This document shows positions 60,879-64,000 of a stretch of DNA of 64,000 nucleotides, piece after piece. The stretch is from Bradyrhizobium ottawaense (GTDB taxonomy: Bacteria > Pseudomonadota > Alphaproteobacteria > Rhizobiales > Xanthobacteraceae). Position 1 is the stretch's first letter; each line of letters starts with the position of its first letter. The position numbers were made by a program, and so were the translations under genes. The notes beneath the pieces are model-generated. The model saw nothing but the letters and a program-made list of their open reading frames with translations, was not told the origin of the DNA and made no database searches. The stretch spans positions 6,176,001-6,240,000 of the forward strand of contig NZ_CP029425.2 of the NCBI RefSeq assembly GCF_002278135.3, written 5' to 3'.

Positions 60879-62120
60879 ATGGCCACCAACGACGACGCGG
60901 GCATCGCCACCCGCGCGCTGATCTTCGCGCTGCTCGCCCTCGCCTGCGGCCACATGCTCTCCACCTTGCTGCGCACCATTCCGGCGGTCAGCCTCGACCT
61001 CATGGCGGCCGATTTCCATATCGAGCCGCAGGCGCTGGCGAGTCTCACCTCGATCTATCCCTTTGCCTTTGCCGCGGCTCAGATCCCGGTCGGGGCGGCG
61101 ATGGACCGGTTTGGCGTGCGGCCGGTCTCGCTGAGCCTGCTCGCGGGGACCGTGGTCGGCGCGATGGCGTCGGGCTTTGCCACGGGGGCTGCGAGCTTTG
61201 CGGTCGGGCAGTTCATGCTGGGCGTTGCCACGTCGGGCATGCTGATGTGCCCGATGACGCTGGCGGCCAAGCAATTGTCGGCGGCGCGCTTCGGCCTGTG
61301 GTCGGGCGCGATCCTCTCGATCGGCAATATCGGCATGCTGTTGTCGTCGAGCCCACTCGCCTTCGTCGTCGACGCTTACGGCTGGCGCGCCGGGTTCTGG
61401 ATGTCCGCGGCTGGCGGCGTCGCAGTCGCGCTCGCCGTGTTCGCGCTGGTGCCGCAGCAGCCGGCCGAGCACAAGGACGATTCCTCGCCGTTGTCGCAGA
61501 TGATCGAGGTGCTCAGGCTCGGCCTTTCACGTCCGTTGCGAGGGCTGATTGCGCTCGCGCTGGTGTCGCTGGCAACTTCGCTGGTGCTGCGCGGCCTGTG
61601 GGGCGGACCGTGGCTGATGGACGTCAAGGGCTTGTCGCGGGTCGAGGCCGGCAATCAGCTCGGCGCGTTCACGCTGGCGATGATCGCAGGGCCCCTGTGC
61701 ATCGGCATGATCGACCGCAGGCTCGGTCGTCGCCGCGCGCTGGTCGCGGTCACGCATATGGCCGGGGCGCTGCTGCTGGCGCTGATGGCGCTCGGGGCGC
61801 CGCATTACCCCGTGTCCGTTTTGTTCGGCGTGCCCGTGATGCCGCCGCAATACGACCTCGTCCTGTTCGTGCTGATCGGCCTTGCGACCTCCGCCCAGCC
61901 GCTGCTGTTCGGCATGTCCCGCCAACTCGTCGATGCGCAAGTGGCGGGCAAAGCGCTGGCGGCGGTGAACCTCGCCTTCTTCCTCGGCGCGGCGCTGATG
62001 CAGTCGGTGACGGGCGCGGTGGCGGCACTCGCCGGCCTGCCTGCGGTGCTGCTGTTCATGGCTGCCATGCTGGCATTCGGCGTGCTGATCTTTTTGACTT
62101 ACACCTCGCCGCGTTCGTAG
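60879..62120 (+). CDS. MFS transporter
   Basis: This approximately 413-residue inner-membrane protein has 12 predicted helices. It has the family loop IPVGAAMDRFGVRPVSLSLL between helices 2 and 3 and IDRRLGRRRALVAV between helices 8 and 9. GGGACGGGACGCCC lies before the ATG at 60879, whereas the ATG at 60840 has no ribosome site. The substrate is unknown. It precedes an M20 peptidase gene by 32 bases, so cotranscription is likely and peptide or amino-acid derivative uptake is possible. Confidence 0.87.
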   Translation: MATNDDAGIATRALIFALLALACGHMLSTLLRTIPAVSLDLMAADFHIEPQALASLTSIYPFAFAAAQIPVGAAMDRFGVRPVSLSLLAGTVVGAMASGFATGAASFAVGQFMLGVATSGMLMCPMTLAAKQLSAARFGLWSGAILSIGNIGMLLSSSPLAFVVDAYGWRAGFWMSAAGGVAVALAVFALVPQQPAEHKDDSSPLSQMIEVLRLGLSRPLRGLIALALVSLATSLVLRGLWGGPWLMDVKGLSRVEAGNQLGAFTLAMIAGPLCIGMIDRRLGRRRALVAVTHMAGALLLALMALGAPHYPVSVLFGVPVMPPQYDLVLFVLIGLATSAQPLLFGMSRQLVDAQVAGKALAAVNLAFFLGAALMQSVTGAVAALAGLPAVLLFMAAMLAFGVLIFLTYTSPRS

Positions 62121-62152
62121 GATGGCGGGCCGGTCTGCCAAAGGAAATAATC

Positions 62153-63346
62153 ATGCCCGTCGATACCAAAGCCGCCACCGACCGCCTCATGCGCTTCCTC
62201 GCCGTCGAGGGCGTGACCGGACAGGAGGCGGCGATCGGGCGTGAGCTCATGGCCGCGCTGAAGGAGAGCGGCGTGCCAGCAAAGGCGATCCGGCTCGACG
62301 ACGCCAACACCCGCATTCCCGTGCCGACCGAGACCGGCAACCTGATCGTCGACCTGCCCGGCCGCGGCGCGCTGCACAACCAGCCGCGCATCATGTTCAT
62401 GACCCACATGGATACCGTGCCGCTGTGTGCCGGGGCCAAGCCGAAGAAATCAGGCCGCAAAATCGTCAACTCCGCCAAGACCGCGCTCGGCGGCGACAAT
62501 CGCTGCGGCTGTGGCGTGCTGGTGACGCTGGCGGCCGAGCTCGAGAAGCATAAGCTCGACCATCCGCCGATCACGCTGTTGTTCTGCGTGCGCGAGGAGA
62601 GCGGGCTCTATGGCGCGCGCCACGTCAAGCTGGACGAGCTCGGCTCGCCCGTGATGGCCTTCAACTATGACGGCGGCTCGGCCTCCAACGTCGTGATCGG
62701 CGCGGTCGGCGCCGATCGCTGGACCGTCGAGATCATGGGGCGCGCCTCGCATGCCGGCGTCGCGCCGGAGCGCGGCATCTCCTCGACCATGATCATGGCG
62801 CTCGCGCTCGCCGAGGTGAAGGCCGGCGGCTGGTTCGGCAAAGTGGTGAAGGGCAAGCGGCAAGGCACCAGCAATGTCGGTCCCGTCACCGGCGGCGAGG
62901 GCCGCCCCGCGGGCGATGCCACCAACGTCGTCACCGACTACGTGCATGTCCGGGGCGAGAGCCGCAGCCATGACGGAAAGTTCTTCAAGGAGATCACCAA
63001 GGCCTACAAGGCCGCGTTCGAAAAGGCGGCAAAGAAAGTGACGAATGCGCAGGGCAAGTCCGGCAGGGTCAAGTTCAAGGCCGAGACCGACTATTATCCG
63101 TTCCGCATGAAGGACAGCCAGCCCATCATCAAGCGCGCGGTCGAGGCTGTCTCCGCAGTCGGCGGCACTCCGAACGTCCGCACCGCCAATGGCGGCCTCG
63201 ATGCCAACTGGATGGTCCGCCACGGCATTCCGACCGTGACCTTCGGCGCCGGCCAGAACGAGGCGCACACGATCGACGAGTGGATCAATCTCGACGAATA
63301 CGACCGCGCCTGCGCGCTGGCCGTGCAACTTGCGACGATGCGGTGA
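62153..63346 (+). CDS. M20-family metallopeptidase, peptidase T-like
   Basis: This 397-residue cytoplasmic enzyme has the dinuclear zinc ligands of M20: MTHMDTV (His and Asp), LGGDNRCGCG (bridging Asp), REESGLYGA (catalytic and ligand Glu), FNYDGG (Asp) and a late AHTIDEWI (His). The inserted lid domain (GRASHAGVAPERG) is typical of tripeptidase-like aminopeptidases. AAAGGAAA precedes the ATG. An inverted repeat follows the gene. It probably cleaves small peptides or N-acyl amino acids brought in by the preceding MFS protein. Confidence 0.9.
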   Translation: MPVDTKAATDRLMRFLAVEGVTGQEAAIGRELMAALKESGVPAKAIRLDDANTRIPVPTETGNLIVDLPGRGALHNQPRIMFMTHMDTVPLCAGAKPKKSGRKIVNSAKTALGGDNRCGCGVLVTLAAELEKHKLDHPPITLLFCVREESGLYGARHVKLDELGSPVMAFNYDGGSASNVVIGAVGADRWTVEIMGRASHAGVAPERGISSTMIMALALAEVKAGGWFGKVVKGKRQGTSNVGPVTGGEGRPAGDATNVVTDYVHVRGESRSHDGKFFKEITKAYKAAFEKAAKKVTNAQGKSGRVKFKAETDYYPFRMKDSQPIIKRAVEAVSAVGGTPNVRTANGGLDANWMVRHGIPTVTFGAGQNEAHTIDEWINLDEYDRACALAVQLATMR

Positions 63347-63356
63347 GTTTCCGTCT

Positions 63357-63471
63357 GTAGGGTGGGTTAGCCGAAGGCGTAACCCACCACTGTTCGTCTC
63401 CGTGGAAGCACAAGTGGTGGGTTACGCCGAGCACATGCGCTTTGCGCATCTGCTCGGCTAACCCACCCTAC
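63357..63471. repeat. long inverted-repeat element
   Basis: GTAGGGTGGGTTAGCCGA (63357-63374) is repeated in perfect inverted form at 63454-63471. A second inner inverted pair, GGCGTAACCCACCA and TGGTGGGTTACGCC, lies inside. It resembles dispersed Bradyrhizobium intergenic repeats and may serve as a terminator for the peptidase gene. Confidence 0.8.
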
Positions 63472-63497
63472 GAACCAAAAACAAAAAGGGAGGCCAC

Positions 63498-64000
63498 ATG
63501 CCGCACATCGCAAATATCGAGACCGGGCTCTACCGGATCCCCCTCCCCGTCACGCTCTCCGACTCCACGCATGGCGAGATCGCCGCGTTCGAGCTGATCA
63601 CCTGCCGCATCCGCGATGCCGACGGCGCCGAGGGCGTCGGCTACACCTACACCGTGGGCCGCAACGGCGGCGCTGTCGCCGACATCCTCAAGCGCGAGAT
63701 CCCCGCGCTGATCGAGGGACGCGAGGCCGACGATACCGAGGCGATCTGGCATCACGTCTGGTGGGCGCTGCATTATGGCGGCCGTGGCGGGCCCGTGGTG
63801 CTGGCGCTCTCCGCGCTCGACATCGCGCTGTGGGATTTGAAGGCGCGGCGCGCCAAGCTGCCGCTGTACCAATTGCTCGGCGGGTTCGACGCGCGCGTGC
63901 CGTGCTATGCCGGCGGCATCGACCTCGATCTCTCCGTGGAGGCGCTGCTCAAGCAGACCGACGGCAATCTCGCCAAGGGCTTTCGCGCCATCAAGATGAA
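63498..64000 (+). CDS. enolase-superfamily (mandelate racemase/muconate cycloisomerase type) protein, truncated by window edge
   Basis: About 167 residues are visible. AAAGGGAGG precedes the ATG. The N-terminal capping domain starts MPHIANIETGLYRIPLPVTL and includes the segment GGPVVLALSALDIALWDLKA with KLPLYQLLGG, standard for mandelate racemase-like proteins. The barrel domain with the catalytic lysine and metal ligands begins at the window edge (KGFRAIKM). The reaction is therefore undetermined; members abstract a proton next to a carboxylate. Confidence 0.88.
   Translation, partial: MPHIANIETGLYRIPLPVTLSDSTHGEIAAFELITCRIRDADGAEGVGYTYTVGRNGGAVADILKREIPALIEGREADDTEAIWHHVWWALHYGGRGGPVVLALSALDIALWDLKARRAKLPLYQLLGGFDARVPCYAGGIDLDLSVEALLKQTDGNLAKGFRAIKM

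Noticed and set aside
60797..62152. upstream continuation of the peptidase frame
   Set aside because: It overlaps the MFS transporter gene in another frame; the peptidase starts at the ATG at 62153 with its own ribosome site.
1..64000. CRISPR arrays, tRNA or rRNA genes, insertion sequences
   Set aside because: No regularly spaced direct repeats, no tRNA cloverleaf or T-loop signature outside coding regions, and no transposase frame were seen.

Overview
The window reads as chromosomal DNA of a GC-rich alphaproteobacterium, most likely Bradyrhizobium or a close relative. This is inferred from the gene set, from several repeat families of the kind scattered through Bradyrhizobium genomes, from small conserved proteins (a 24-residue membrane peptide, a DUF3606 protein, a DUF1236 protein), and from promoters fitting the EcfG general stress response consensus GGAAC-N16-CGTT. 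Coding density is high. I see no rRNA, tRNA, CRISPR array or intact insertion sequence. No gene that I recognise encodes a DNA-binding transcription regulator.

Layout. 1-2.2 kb: a truncated ABC exporter gene and a divergent glycosyltransferase gene with an EcfG-type promoter. 2.4-7.6 kb: a minus-strand run encoding a TRAP transporter (binding protein, then a fused DctQM permease) followed by an alkyl sulfatase. 7.7-9.5 kb: a trans-aconitate methyltransferase-like gene that looks frameshifted, and an SDR gene lacking the usual catalytic tyrosine. 9.5-13.6 kb: a tight four-gene minus-strand operon of exported or anchored proteins (coiled-coil/DUF551-like, TAXI binding protein, VasI/TagO-like protein, DsrE-like protein) behind a near-consensus sigma-70 promoter. 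13.9-15.7 kb: small stress genes, two with EcfG promoters, and a small membrane-protein gene broken by an amber codon. 16-22.8 kb: an isopropylmalate dehydrogenase-family enzyme, an MFS pump, a large membrane-anchored protein with a phospholipase A2-like motif, and a B12-dependent radical SAM protein.

23-29 kb is the redox core. It holds isoquinoline oxidoreductase-type iorAB (molybdenum hydroxylase), then, after a terminator, a partial thiosulfate/sulfide oxidation operon fccB-soxX-soxY-soxZ-soxA without soxB or soxCD. 29-31.5 kb: an NCS2-type permease and a cysteine hydrolase closely resembling biuret amidohydrolase. 31.9-36.5 kb: a hotdog-fold protein divergent from a fused indolepyruvate:ferredoxin oxidoreductase. 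36.7-41.6 kb: a KstD-like flavoprotein, a signal-less HtrA-type protease, and a GMC oxidoreductase with a small partner. 41.8-46.7 kb: an exported thermonuclease-like protein convergent with a cyoABCD quinol oxidase operon. 46.9-50.5 kb: an SDR, an exported PQQ-type sugar dehydrogenase, and urate hydroxylase PuuD.

50.6-56.8 kb: a VOC protein, an L,D-transpeptidase, a lytic transglycosylase, a DUF1236 protein, a Nudix hydrolase and a Bug-type binding protein. 57.2-58.2 kb holds an accessory-looking gene pair, followed by small genes. 59-64 kb: a membrane-anchored TAXI protein, an MFS transporter, an M20 peptidase, and a truncated enolase-superfamily gene at the right edge. The most unusual material is the 9.5-13.6 kb operon, the PLA2-like fusion protein, the partial sox operon with an altered SoxY tail, and the cluster of EcfG promoters.
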